A stretch of 64,000 bases of DNA from JAPSGM01 sp963777045 (lineage in GTDB: Bacteria; Chloroflexota; Limnocylindria; QHBO01): NCBI GenBank assembly GCA_963777045.1, contig CAVZPD010000015.1, positions 280,394 through 344,393 on the forward strand, read 5' to 3'. Both the position numbers and the translations under genes were made by a program. The notes under the pieces were generated by a model. That model was not told the DNA's origin, did not search any database, and worked only from the letters and a program-made list of their open reading frames with translations. Shown here piece after piece: positions 53,581-61,578 of the stretch; position 1 is the stretch's first letter, and every line of letters begins with the position of its first letter.

Positions 53581-56157
53581 CTAGTCGCGCGGCGTCACCA
53601 CGTTCACCAGCTTGCCGGGGATCTGGATCACGCGTCGCGCCGCCCGCCCCGAGAGGTAGCGCTGCACGCCCTCGGTGGCCAGCGCCAGCCGCTCGATCTC
53701 CTCGGCCGGCGTGTCGCGCATCACCACCAGCTTGTCGCGCAGCTTGCCGTCGACCTGCACGGGCAGCTCGAGGGTGTCGGCCCGGGCCAGCTCGGGGTCG
53801 GCGACGGGCCACGCCTGCTGGTGGATGCTGTACGGCTTGCCGCGCCGTGCCCAGAGCTCCTCGCTGATGTACGGCGCGGCGGGCGCCAGCAGGAGCAGCA
53901 GCGTGTCGATCGCCTCGGCATAGGCATCGGTCCCGCCCAGGCCGGACTCGCGGGCGCGAACGACCGCGTTCGAGAGCTCCATCATCTTGGCGATGGCGGT
54001 GTTGAAGCGGAAGCCGTTGTAGTCATCGGTGACGCCGTCGATGGTGACGTGCGTCGCCCGCCGCAATGCCCTGGTCAGCTCTTCGGCGGTGCCGAGCACC
54101 TGGTCGGCAGGCGGGCCGCCGCTTCCGGGGATCTCCCCGGCCAGGCTCCGGGGCGGGATCCCCGGCACGTCACCGGACGGCAGCGCACCCCCGGGCTTCG
54201 CCTGGGCGGCACTCCAGACACGGCCCAGGAACCGATGGACCCCTTCGATCCCCGACGGGTTCCACGGTCCACCCTGGTCCCAGGGCCCGATGAACATCAG
54301 GAAGAGCCGTACCGCGTCGGCCCCGTAGCGATCCACCAGCTCGTCGGGGTTCGCCACGTTCCCGCGCGACTTGCTCATGCGCTGGTGGTCGGCGCCCAGG
54401 ATCTGGCCCTGGTTGCGCAGCGCCAGGAACGGCTCGCCGAACTGGAAGTAGCCGAGGTCGCGCAGCGCCTTGGTCATGAAGCGCGCGTACATCAGGTGCA
54501 GCACGGCATGCTCCGCCCCGCCGGTATAGAGGTCGACCGGCATCCAGGCATCGACCGCGTCGCGGTCCCACGCCTGCCGCTCGTCATGCGGCGAGCAGTA
54601 GCGCAGGAAGTACCAGGCCGAGTCGACGAAGGTGTCCATGGTGTCGGTCTCGCGCCGAGCGCCCTTGCCACAGACAGGGCAGGTGGCCGACAGGAACTCC
54701 TCGTTCGACTGCAGTGGCGAGACCCCGGTCGGGGCGAAGTCGACCTCCGGCGGCAGCAGGACCGGCAGCTCGTCCTCCGGAACCGGCTGCGCGCCGTGCT
54801 CCGGGCAGTAGACGATGGGGATCGGGGCGCCCCAGTAGCGCTGCCGGCTCACCAGCCAGTCGCGGATGCGGTAGCTCACCGCGGCGGCGCCCAGGCCCAT
54901 GTCGGAGAGCTGCTGCGTGATCGCGCCGATCGCCTCAGAGGCGGGCATCCCGGTGAACTCGCCGGACTCGACCAGCACCTCGTCGTCGGTGTGGGCGATG
55001 AAGGCTTCGCCTTCCGGCGCCGTGCCGCCGGCGGGCAGCACCACGTAGCGGATCGACAGGTCGTGCTTCTCGGCGAACTCGTAGTCGCGCTCGTCGTGCG
55101 CCGGCACCGCCATGATCGCCCCCGTGCCGTAGCCGGGCAGGACGTAGTCGGCGATCCAGATCGGTATTCGCTCCTGTGTCATGGGGTTGACAGCGTAGGC
55201 GCCGATGAAGGCGCCGGTCTTCTCACGCTCGGTGCTCATCCGCTCGATCTCGGTCTCGCGGCGCGTCGCCTCCACGTACGCGGTCACATCGGCCTGGCGG
55301 TCGGGCGTGGTGAGGACGGCCACGAGCGGGTGCTCGGGCGCCAGGACCATGAAGGTGGCCCCGTAGACGGTGTCCGGGCGCGTGGTGAAGACGCGAATCG
55401 GCTCGACCCCATCCGCCTCCGCCGGGAAGTCGATCTCCGCGCCCTCGCTGCGGCCGATCCAGTTCGTCTGCATCAGCTCGATCGGCTCCGGCCAGTCGAT
55501 TCCCGAGAAGTCGAGCAGCTCGTCGGCGTAGTTGGTGATCTTGAAGAACCACTGCTCCAGGTCACGCTTGGTCACCGGCGTGCCGCAGCGCCAGCAGTGG
55601 CGGTCCGCCCCCTCCACCTGCTCGCGCGCCAGCGTCACCTGATCCTTGGGGCACCAGTCGACCGCCGCCATGGCCCGGTAGGCCAGCCCGGCCCGGTACA
55701 GCTGCAGGAAGAGCCACTGGGTCCAGCGGTAGTACCCGGGGTCCGAGGTGGCCAGCTCGCGGCTCCAGTCGAACATGCAGCCCATCGTCCGGAACTGCTT
55801 CCGCATCCGCTCGATGTTGGCGGAGGTCCAGGTTGCCGGATCGACGCCGCGGTTGATGGCCGCGTTCTCGGCCGGCAGCCCGAAGGAGTCGAAGCCCATC
55901 GGGAACATCACGTTCATGCCGGACATGCGCCGCATGCGCGCCACGATGTCCGGACCGGTCGCCGCATACCAGTGCCCGATGTGCAGGTCCCCCGACGGGT
56001 ACGGGTACATCGTCAGCAGGTAGTGCTTCTCGCGGCCGTCGTCGTCGTCGGCGCGATCCAGCTGGTCGGCCGCCCAGCGCTCGCGCCACTTGGCCTCGTA
56101 CGAGGCGGGGTCGAACCGCCCGACCCGTCCGCCGCGGGCCCCGATCTCGGTGGTCAT
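53581..56157 (-). CDS. leuS: Leucyl-tRNA synthetase
   Basis: 858 residues. HIGH appears in PSGDLHIGHW (~59-62), the CP1 editing domain with TTRPDTVYG is present, and RMSKSRGN (~590) is the KMSKS loop. It charges tRNA-Leu and edits mischarged products. ATG 56157 overlaps the methyltransferase stop, so leuS is the third gene of an operon led by a Leu-specific T-box (specifier CTC). Confidence 0.95.
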   Translation of the reverse strand: MTTEIGARGGRVGRFDPASYEAKWRERWAADQLDRADDDDGREKHYLLTMYPYPSGDLHIGHWYAATGPDIVARMRRMSGMNVMFPMGFDSFGLPAENAAINRGVDPATWTSANIERMRKQFRTMGCMFDWSRELATSDPGYYRWTQWLFLQLYRAGLAYRAMAAVDWCPKDQVTLAREQVEGADRHCWRCGTPVTKRDLEQWFFKITNYADELLDFSGIDWPEPIELMQTNWIGRSEGAEIDFPAEADGVEPIRVFTTRPDTVYGATFMVLAPEHPLVAVLTTPDRQADVTAYVEATRRETEIERMSTEREKTGAFIGAYAVNPMTQERIPIWIADYVLPGYGTGAIMAVPAHDERDYEFAEKHDLSIRYVVLPAGGTAPEGEAFIAHTDDEVLVESGEFTGMPASEAIGAITQQLSDMGLGAAAVSYRIRDWLVSRQRYWGAPIPIVYCPEHGAQPVPEDELPVLLPPEVDFAPTGVSPLQSNEEFLSATCPVCGKGARRETDTMDTFVDSAWYFLRYCSPHDERQAWDRDAVDAWMPVDLYTGGAEHAVLHLMYARFMTKALRDLGYFQFGEPFLALRNQGQILGADHQRMSKSRGNVANPDELVDRYGADAVRLFLMFIGPWDQGGPWNPSGIEGVHRFLGRVWSAAQAKPGGALPSGDVPGIPPRSLAGEIPGSGGPPADQVLGTAEELTRALRRATHVTIDGVTDDYNGFRFNTAIAKMMELSNAVVRARESGLGGTDAYAEAIDTLLLLLAPAAPYISEELWARRGKPYSIHQQAWPVADPELARADTLELPVQVDGKLRDKLVVMRDTPAEEIERLALATEGVQRYLSGRAARRVIQIPGKLVNVVTPRD

Positions 56158-56963
56158 GATCCTCTCCTTCGTGCGAGCCAGAGCTCGATGCGGTAGGGAA
56201 CGTCGAACGGCCTCCCGTCGTTGAGGCCGTGCCGGCCAAAGAGTCCGGCAAGCTCGATGCGAAACCGGTCCTGCGTCTCGGGCGACATGCCGGCCCGGAC
56301 GTAGGAGGCGGTGAAGGCCATCCCGATGAACTGCTCGTCCGTCATCTCCACCTCCTGGCGCAGGTGGATCACCTCAGGCGGCTCGAATGCGCCGGCGTGG
56401 CGCTCGAAGGCGCGCGCCGTCGCGTCACGTCCCACCGTCTCGTAGCGGCCGGTGTCGGCGCCGGCAGCGGCGTGCTTCTCGAGCAGCGCCTGGTACTCGG
56501 CAATGAACGGCGAGCGCTCGGCGTCGCGGACGTTCCAGAACAGGGCGACGCCGCCATCGGGCCGCAGGATGCGCGCGATCTCCTCCAGCGCGCGGCCGCC
56601 CTCGAACCAGTGGAAGGCCTGCGCCGCGGTCACCAGGTCGGCCGAGGTCGGATCGAGGCCCGTGGCCTCCGCATCGGCCTGGACCGTGGAGATCAGCAGT
56701 CCGGCGTCCGAGGCGCGGGCGCGCAGGATGTCCAGCATGGGTCGTCCGGGCTCCACTGCGGTCACCCGCCAGCCGAGCTCGGCCATGGCCAGGCTGGCCC
56801 TTCCCGTGCCCGCCCCCATGTCCACGACGGTCGGCCGCGGCCCCAGCTCCAGCCGTCTGGCGGCCCGGACGAACAGCTCCTCAGGGTAGCCGGGACGAAA
56901 GCGGTCGTACTCGCCGGCCCAGCTGTCGAAGCCGCGGGCGCGCTGCTGATCGGAGGCGTTCAT
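56154..56963 (-). CDS. SAM-dependent methyltransferase, class I
   Basis: 269 residues. The SAM-binding loop is VVDMGAGTGRASL (~46-58), followed by VEPG and QAFHWFEG (post-II loop, ~115). It is similar in type to small-molecule or trans-aconitate-like methyltransferases. The start overlaps the GNAT stop and the stop overlaps leuS, so it shares the T-box-controlled operon. Its substrate is unknown. Confidence 0.85.
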   Translation of the reverse strand: MNASDQQRARGFDSWAGEYDRFRPGYPEELFVRAARRLELGPRPTVVDMGAGTGRASLAMAELGWRVTAVEPGRPMLDILRARASDAGLLISTVQADAEATGLDPTSADLVTAAQAFHWFEGGRALEEIARILRPDGGVALFWNVRDAERSPFIAEYQALLEKHAAAGADTGRYETVGRDATARAFERHAGAFEPPEVIHLRQEVEMTDEQFIGMAFTASYVRAGMSPETQDRFRIELAGLFGRHGLNDGRPFDVPYRIELWLARRRGS

Positions 56964-57523
56964 GGCTGCCCGCCCTGGCCGCCTTCCGGGAACCAGGCCA
57001 TCAGCAGCTCGTCACGGAACTCGCCGTCGACCCGGTACTGCAGGCGGCGCAGGCCCTCGCGCAGGAAGCCGCAGCGTTCGTAGACGGCGATGGCGCGCGC
57101 GTTGTCCGGGAAGACGGCCAGCGCCAGCTTGGCCAACCCGCGCTCCCGGATCCAGTCCTGCGCGGCGCGCACCATGGCCGTGCCGATGCCGACCTCGCGC
57201 CAATCGCGGTCGATGACGATCGAGAGGGTCCCGACATGGTTCGCCACGGAGCTGCGTTCCACGGTCACCAGCACGTTGCCGACCACGTCGGCGTCGCCCT
57301 CGGCCACCAGCGCCAGGCCGTTGGTGGATCGGATCATCTCGCCGATGAAGAAAGCCTCCGACGGCTCGCTCACCGCGCTGGCCGGGGTCAGCAGCCAGCG
57401 GCCCTCGCCACGCACGTCGGCGAAGAGGCGTGCCAGCGCCCGTGAATCAGTCGGGCGCGCCGGTCGCAGCGTCCAGCGGCGGCCGTCCGCGGCCGTGCGC
57501 GTCTGGCTCGCCGCCTCCGTCAT
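56960..57523 (-). CDS. GNAT acetyltransferase
   Basis: 187 residues from ATG 57523. The acetyl-CoA loop REVGIGTAMVRAA (~123-135) and the C-terminal DNARAIAVYERCGF (~150-163) are classic GNAT motifs. It is the first gene after the T-box terminator, so read-through reaches it before leuS. It could be a peptide, amino-acid or ribosomal-protein acetyltransferase; nothing decides. Confidence 0.85.
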   Translation of the reverse strand: MTEAASQTRTAADGRRWTLRPARPTDSRALARLFADVRGEGRWLLTPASAVSEPSEAFFIGEMIRSTNGLALVAEGDADVVGNVLVTVERSSVANHVGTLSIVIDRDWREVGIGTAMVRAAQDWIRERGLAKLALAVFPDNARAIAVYERCGFLREGLRRLQYRVDGEFRDELLMAWFPEGGQGGQP

Positions 57524-57579
57524 GCCGCCCACGCTCCCGTCCTCATCGGTCCATCCGTCTCCACTCCCGGGTACAGCAA

Positions 57580-57608
57580 AGCCCCCTCTCGTCAGGACGA
57601 AGGGGGCT
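57580..57608 (-). terminator. T-box terminator hairpin
   Basis: On the minus strand AGCCCCCTTCGTC pairs with GACGAGAGGGGGCT (one bulged base) around CT, followed by TTT. The 5' arm contains the TTCGTCC element that pairs with the T-box region in the antiterminator form. Confidence 0.85.
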
Positions 57609-57642
57609 CCCATCGCGGTACCACCGGACTTGACCGATAAGG

Positions 57643-57718
57643 TGGTGGAGCTGGGGGGACTCGAACCCCCGACCCCCTGCATGCCATGCAGGTGCTCTCC
57701 CAGCTGAGCTACAACCCC
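57643..57718 (-). tRNA. tRNA-Ala (GGC), CCA encoded
   Basis: 76 bases fold as a full cloverleaf: acceptor GGGGTTG/CAGCTCC with the G3:U70 pair that marks tRNA-Ala, D stem GCTC/GAGC, anticodon stem CCTGC/GCAGG with loop ATGGCAT (anticodon GGC), a 5-base variable region, T stem GGGGG/CCCCC with TTCGAGT, discriminator A and encoded CCA. Only three bases before and four after separate it from the T-box stem-III arms. Confidence 0.97.
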
Positions 57719-57893
57719 ACGATCGGTCCACTCATCGGCGCTTCTATCGGGCGCCAGTCCGGCCCGGCTCGTCACCGGGCTGCTCGGCGGGCGAGTTCCG
57801 CGTTCCTGATCGTCACCGGCTCTCACCATCTCCGGCTCGCTTCTCGACGATGGGCAGCCGCGTACTGCTCCCGCGTCATCGCGTTCGCCGGGG

Positions 57894-57923
57894 AGTATAG
57901 CAGCCGACCCTCGAGAGCCTCAA
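57894..57923 (-). promoter_or_regulatory. Promoter of the T-box / tRNA-Ala / leuS transcript
   Basis: TTGAGG (57918-57923) and TATACT (57894-57899) are separated by 18 bases on the minus strand. Transcription should begin near 57887, just before T-box stem I. No other promoter is obvious between stem I and the tRNA. Confidence 0.7.
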
Positions 57924-57969
57924 TCGAGCTTGGCACCGCGGTCCTGCCTGGCCTGCACCGCGCGCGGGC

Positions 57970-58148
57970 CCGATAGATCTTCCGCGTTTCGCCCTGGACG
58001 TCTGCCGGGCAGCGGTCTTGCGCATCTATCGGTACACGCTGAGCGTGACACCCCGACCGATGGAGCTGCCCGCGCTCATCCCGCACCGATAGATGTTGCA
58101 GAGCCAGACCCCGCTCGGGTCGCGGGTGTGAAAGCAAAGATCTATCGG
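57970..58148. repeat. Quartet array C (CCGATAGAT, alternating orientation), spacing 54/62/54
   Basis: CCGATAGAT starts at 57970, its complement ATCTATCGG at 58024, the direct form again at 58086 and the complement at 58140. Distances are 54, 62 and 54. Units 1 and 4 share CCGATAGATCTT exactly in opposite orientation. It lies between the T-box promoter and the TetR gene, both pointing outward. Confidence 0.75.
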
Positions 58149-58200
58149 TCGGGGACGGCTGCAATCACCCAGTCCATCTTGCTCCGCACCACTGCTTGAC

Positions 58201-58229
58201 ATGATTCATATATTCACCATATGAATCAT
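58201..58229. promoter_or_regulatory. TetR operator overlapping the tetR start
   Basis: ATGATTCATAT (58201-58211) and ATATGAATCAT (58219-58229) form a perfect 11-base inverted repeat around seven bases, unusually AT-rich for this genome. A -10-like TATATT (58209-58214) inside it ends six bases before ATG 58221, so the regulator probably represses itself by blocking the promoter. Confidence 0.7.
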
Positions 58230-58829
58230 CTTGCCAAAGGTGGTCCGAGAGGGTACCGCAGCAAGCTCCGTGAGCAGCAGGCCGAGGAGACGCGGAGCCG
58301 CATCCTGGATGCCACGGCGAGGGTCATGGCGCGCGGGTTGGCGAGCGCCTCCGTGCCAGCCATTGCGCGCGAGGCCGGGGTTTCGGTGCCGACCGTCTAC
58401 CGCCACTTCGGGACCAAGACGGACCTCTTTGCGGCCCTCTATCCGCACATGGTCTACCGGGCTGCGATCCGGATGGATCTGCCCAGCTCCATGGAGGACT
58501 TCGCGCCGGGGCTGAGGGCGCACTTCGCCCGGCTCGACTCCCTCGGCGAGGTTGAGCGAGCCGCGCTCAGGAGCCCCGCTGCGGAGGAGGCGCGGCGGGC
58601 CAACATGCCGAGCCGAATAGCCCGAACGCGCACCATCGTGGATTCGATCGTGGCCACGGATCCCCGGATCGATCGGGATCGGCTCACCCGGCTCCTCACC
58701 GTCCTCACCGGAACGGCCGCGTTTTTCACGTGGCGCGATCACCTGGGCAGCTCCGTCGACGATGTCGTTGCCGACATCGAGTGGGCAGCCCGTGCCTTCA
58801 TCGGCGCAGGCAGAGGGGAAGAGGCATGA
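58221..58829 (+). CDS. TetR-family repressor
   Basis: 202 residues. The N-terminal HTH is clear (RILDATARVMARG...SVPAIAREAGVSVPTVYRHFGTKTDLFAALYP, residues ~28-75), followed by the helical ligand domain. The start codon lies inside the palindromic operator and no other start exists upstream of the HTH, so a leaderless mRNA is likely. The stop overlaps the phosphotransferase-like gene, which it probably controls together with itself. Confidence 0.88.
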   Translation: MNHLAKGGPRGYRSKLREQQAEETRSRILDATARVMARGLASASVPAIAREAGVSVPTVYRHFGTKTDLFAALYPHMVYRAAIRMDLPSSMEDFAPGLRAHFARLDSLGEVERAALRSPAAEEARRANMPSRIARTRTIVDSIVATDPRIDRDRLTRLLTVLTGTAAFFTWRDHLGSSVDDVVADIEWAARAFIGAGRGEEA

Positions 58830-61012
58830 GCACCTCGGTCCACCGACTCAGCGATGTGCGCATGGAGGACGTTGCCCAGGTGGGTGGCAAGGCTGCCGGG
58901 ATCGGCGAGCTGTTCGCCGCCGGTGCGCGGGTCCCCGACGGGGTCGTCCTCGCGACCGGCCTGTCCAGCGTCTCACCGGAGGAACGAAGGGTCCTCCTGG
59001 CCGACGCAGCAGCGAAGCTCGGCGCTGGCCCTTTCGCGGTGCGCTCGAGCGGCGTGGCGGAGGACGGGGTGGATCATTCCTTCGCGGGGATGTTCGAGAC
59101 CGTGCTGGACGTGCGCGCGGAAGGCCTCCCCGCCGCCGCTGACCGAGTCCTGGCGAGCGCCGAAGCGGCACGCGCGACCGCCTACGGGGCGGCGGACCGG
59201 CTGGCGGTGATCGTCCAGCGCATGGTCGCTCCCGCGGCGGCCGGTGTTGCCCTCACGGCCGACCCGATCAGCGGTGACCGGGAATCGGTGGTCATCACGG
59301 CCGTACGCGGCCTTGGCGAGAAGCTTGTGTCCGGCGCCGCGATCGGCGACGAGTGGGCGGTCAGGGACGGGAAGGCGGTGGTGCGCCGCCAGCCTGAGAA
59401 GGCCATCACTCCACGACAGGTCCTCGAGGTCGCAGCAGAGGCGAGCCGCATCGCGGCCGCTCGCGGAGCCCCACAGGACATCGAGTGGGCGATCGACGAC
59501 GACGGGACACTCTGGATCCTGCAGGCCAGGCCGATGACGGCGCTGCCGCCGGCCGTCACCTGGGAGGCGCCGGCACGCGGCATGTACCACAGGGCCCTGC
59601 GCCTTGGGGAGTGGATCGGCGAGCCGGTAACGCCGCTCTTCGAGTCCTGGCTGCTCCTGGACCTGGAGGTCGGGCTGCACGCCTGGATCAAGGGCCAGCT
59701 CGGCCAGCGTGCTCCGCTGCCCCACCACGTGATTGTCAACGGCTGGTACTTCTACTCGCTCAACTGGATCTCGCCCGGGAACATGCTCCGCAGCCTGCCG
59801 AGCATCCTGTGGCACGTCGGGCGCGAGCCGCGCGCCGCCAGCGGTGTGATCCCGCGGCTGGTTCGGCACAGCTTTCCGATCATGGAGCGCAGGTGGCGCG
59901 ACGATCTCCAGCCGCGCTATCGCGCCGCCGTGGCCGATGCCGAGCAGCGCGTCGAGGCGCTTCCCGTCGCCGAGCTGCCGGCGCTGATCGACGAGATGAC
60001 CGCCCTGGCGGGGGAGTACTTCGGCTCGGTGGTGGCCCTGGCCGGCGCTGCCTACAAGATGGAGATCAACCTGGCTGGGTTCTACCAGAAGCACCTGGAG
60101 CCGACGCTGGGCGGCAGCCACCTGCCGCTCTTGTCAGGCATCCAGCCACCGGCCGTTCCGGAGCCACACGCCGTGGTCTCGCTCGACTGGTCGTATGCAC
60201 CAGGGAGGCAGGCCGGGTCTCCCAACGGGACGGCGGCGCACGATCGAGCCGTGGCCGGCAAGCTGGCGGCGGAGGCCGCTGCCCGGGAGACGCTGGCATC
60301 GTCGCCGCGCCGCCTGCAGGAGTTCGAGCGGCTGCTGGCCGATGGGCAGCACCTCGTATCGATTCGCGAGGAGCAGGTGCGAGAGTGGACCCTTCCCTGG
60401 CCGGTCATGCGTCGCGCCGTGATCCGCATCGGTGAATCACTCGTCGGCCGCGGGCTCCTCGAGCGCGCCGAAGACGTCTTCTTCCTCTACCGCGCGGAGG
60501 TCCTGGCCGTGCTGCAGGGAGCCGATCTGCCCAACGCGGCGACCGTTGCCGAGCGGCGGGCTCGACGCGAGGAGCAGGCACGTCTCGTCCCGCCCATGGC
60601 CGTCGGCACGTGGAACCCCATGATCAAGCGGCTCGTCGACAGCTACCCGCGGATGTTCGGGGCAAAGCCATCCGAGCGGGCGATACTGACGGGGATCCCG
60701 GCATCGCCGGGGACTGCCAGCGGAGCGGTGCGCATCGTCCGTGGGCCCCACGAGTTTGACCAGCTGCAGCCGGGCGAGGTCCTCGTCGCGCCGTTCACGG
60801 CACCGGCCTGGACGCCGCTCTTCACGCGCGCCGCTGCCGTGGTGACCGACGTGGGGAGCGCCGCTGCCCACGCCTCGATCGTCGCGCGCGAGTACGGCAT
60901 TCCCGCCGTGGTGGGCACGGGCGAGGCAACTGCCCGCCTTCGCAACGGGATGCAGGTCACCGTCGACGGCAGCACCGGCAACGTCGAGCTGGCCGGGGAG
61001 GTGGTGCCATAG
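58826..61012 (+). CDS. PEP-synthase-like / rifampicin-phosphotransferase-like enzyme
   Basis: 728 residues. The N-terminal ATP-grasp domain (~1-255) has GGKAAGIGEL, FAVRSSGVAEDG, SFAGMFET and IEWAIDDDGTLWILQARPM. A central ~370-residue helical domain follows, and the C-terminal swivelling domain has the phospho-His in AAAHASIVAREYGIPAVVGT (~690). This is the order ATP-binding, substrate, His domain seen in rifampicin phosphotransferase. The protein is shorter than typical Rph (~860 residues), so another substrate is possible. ATGA overlap with tetR. Confidence 0.8.
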   Translation: MSTSVHRLSDVRMEDVAQVGGKAAGIGELFAAGARVPDGVVLATGLSSVSPEERRVLLADAAAKLGAGPFAVRSSGVAEDGVDHSFAGMFETVLDVRAEGLPAAADRVLASAEAARATAYGAADRLAVIVQRMVAPAAAGVALTADPISGDRESVVITAVRGLGEKLVSGAAIGDEWAVRDGKAVVRRQPEKAITPRQVLEVAAEASRIAAARGAPQDIEWAIDDDGTLWILQARPMTALPPAVTWEAPARGMYHRALRLGEWIGEPVTPLFESWLLLDLEVGLHAWIKGQLGQRAPLPHHVIVNGWYFYSLNWISPGNMLRSLPSILWHVGREPRAASGVIPRLVRHSFPIMERRWRDDLQPRYRAAVADAEQRVEALPVAELPALIDEMTALAGEYFGSVVALAGAAYKMEINLAGFYQKHLEPTLGGSHLPLLSGIQPPAVPEPHAVVSLDWSYAPGRQAGSPNGTAAHDRAVAGKLAAEAAARETLASSPRRLQEFERLLADGQHLVSIREEQVREWTLPWPVMRRAVIRIGESLVGRGLLERAEDVFFLYRAEVLAVLQGADLPNAATVAERRARREEQARLVPPMAVGTWNPMIKRLVDSYPRMFGAKPSERAILTGIPASPGTASGAVRIVRGPHEFDQLQPGEVLVAPFTAPAWTPLFTRAAAVVTDVGSAAAHASIVAREYGIPAVVGTGEATARLRNGMQVTVDGSTGNVELAGEVVP

Positions 61013-61058
61013 CCGCAGCCCCCATTCAACCCCAACGCAGACAGGCAGGAGAGTTACC

Positions 61059-61457
61059 GTGAAGCGAATGATCGGAATCCGGCGGATCGGCGCGATCCTT
61101 GGCGGGGTCGTGGCGAGCCTTCTCATCGCCTCTTCGGCGATGGCGCACGAGTGCGTGAACGCAAGCAAGGTCAACCAGGATGCCGGCGTGCAGGTCGTCA
61201 TCGGCATGGACGGCAGCGTGGTGTGGGTCAGCCAGGGCGTGCAGGCGCGCATCGAGCACGGCGTCATCGATTTCGACACGGGGGAGGGGTTCCACGGCTT
61301 GATCGGCTTCGACATGGACGGTGACGGTGCAGCCGACATCGCCACCTACATCGTCGGGCCCGAGGACGAGATCCCGTGGCAGGCGCAGGCCCGCGGGCCT
61401 GATTGCCGGGGCATCACCAACATCGGGACCTACCTGGAGCAGTGCCTCGGCGGCTGA
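61059..61457 (+). CDS. Small secreted protein with a calcium-loop-like region
   Basis: 132 residues from GTG 61059, preceded by AGGAGAG. A signal peptide ends near SSAMAHE (residue ~30). The mature part has three Cys and DMDGDGAADIATY, a dockerin/EF-hand-like Asp loop (~87-99). Family unknown. It lies 46 bases after the phosphotransferase-like gene. Confidence 0.65.
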   Translation: MKRMIGIRRIGAILGGVVASLLIASSAMAHECVNASKVNQDAGVQVVIGMDGSVVWVSQGVQARIEHGVIDFDTGEGFHGLIGFDMDGDGAADIATYIVGPEDEIPWQAQARGPDCRGITNIGTYLEQCLGG

Positions 61458-61539
61458 CCCGGCACTCCCACACGCACAGCGCGAACGGCGGCGAGGCTTC
61501 GGCCTCGTCGCTTTCGCTTCCAACCACGCCACATCACGC

Positions 61540-61570
61540 TTGACCCTCACGTTACGTTAGGCTCTAACCT
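61540..61570 (+). promoter_or_regulatory. MerR-type promoter with 19-base spacer
   Basis: TTGACC (61540-61545) and TAACCT (61565-61570) are 19 bases apart, the overlong spacing that MerR proteins correct by twisting DNA. A dyad GTTAG-GCT-CTAAC lies in the spacer at 61556-61568. The start codon of the regulator follows directly, indicating self-control. Confidence 0.7.
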
Positions 61571-61578
61571 CCGTGCCG

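Larger units (their letters stand above)
57578..57887 (-). ncRNA. Leu-type T-box riboswitch containing a tRNA-Ala gene
   Basis: Stem I (about 57885-57780) has the T-box pattern: a kink-turn-like GATGA/CGAGC base, AGTA facing GAACTCG in the specifier loop, helices GCGGG/CCCGC and ATCGTC/GACGAT, and a distal GCCGG hairpin with ATGGTGAGAG. The specifier CTC (57793-57795) reads Leu, matching leuS downstream. A hairpin GCCCGG/CCGGGC and a second GGCGC/GCGCC follow. Stem III (GACCGAT 57722-57728 with ATCGGTC 57632-57638) encloses a whole tRNA gene. The T-box GGTGGTACCGCG (57614-57625) and a terminator (57580-57608) come last. Uncharged tRNA-Leu should allow read-through. Confidence 0.85.
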
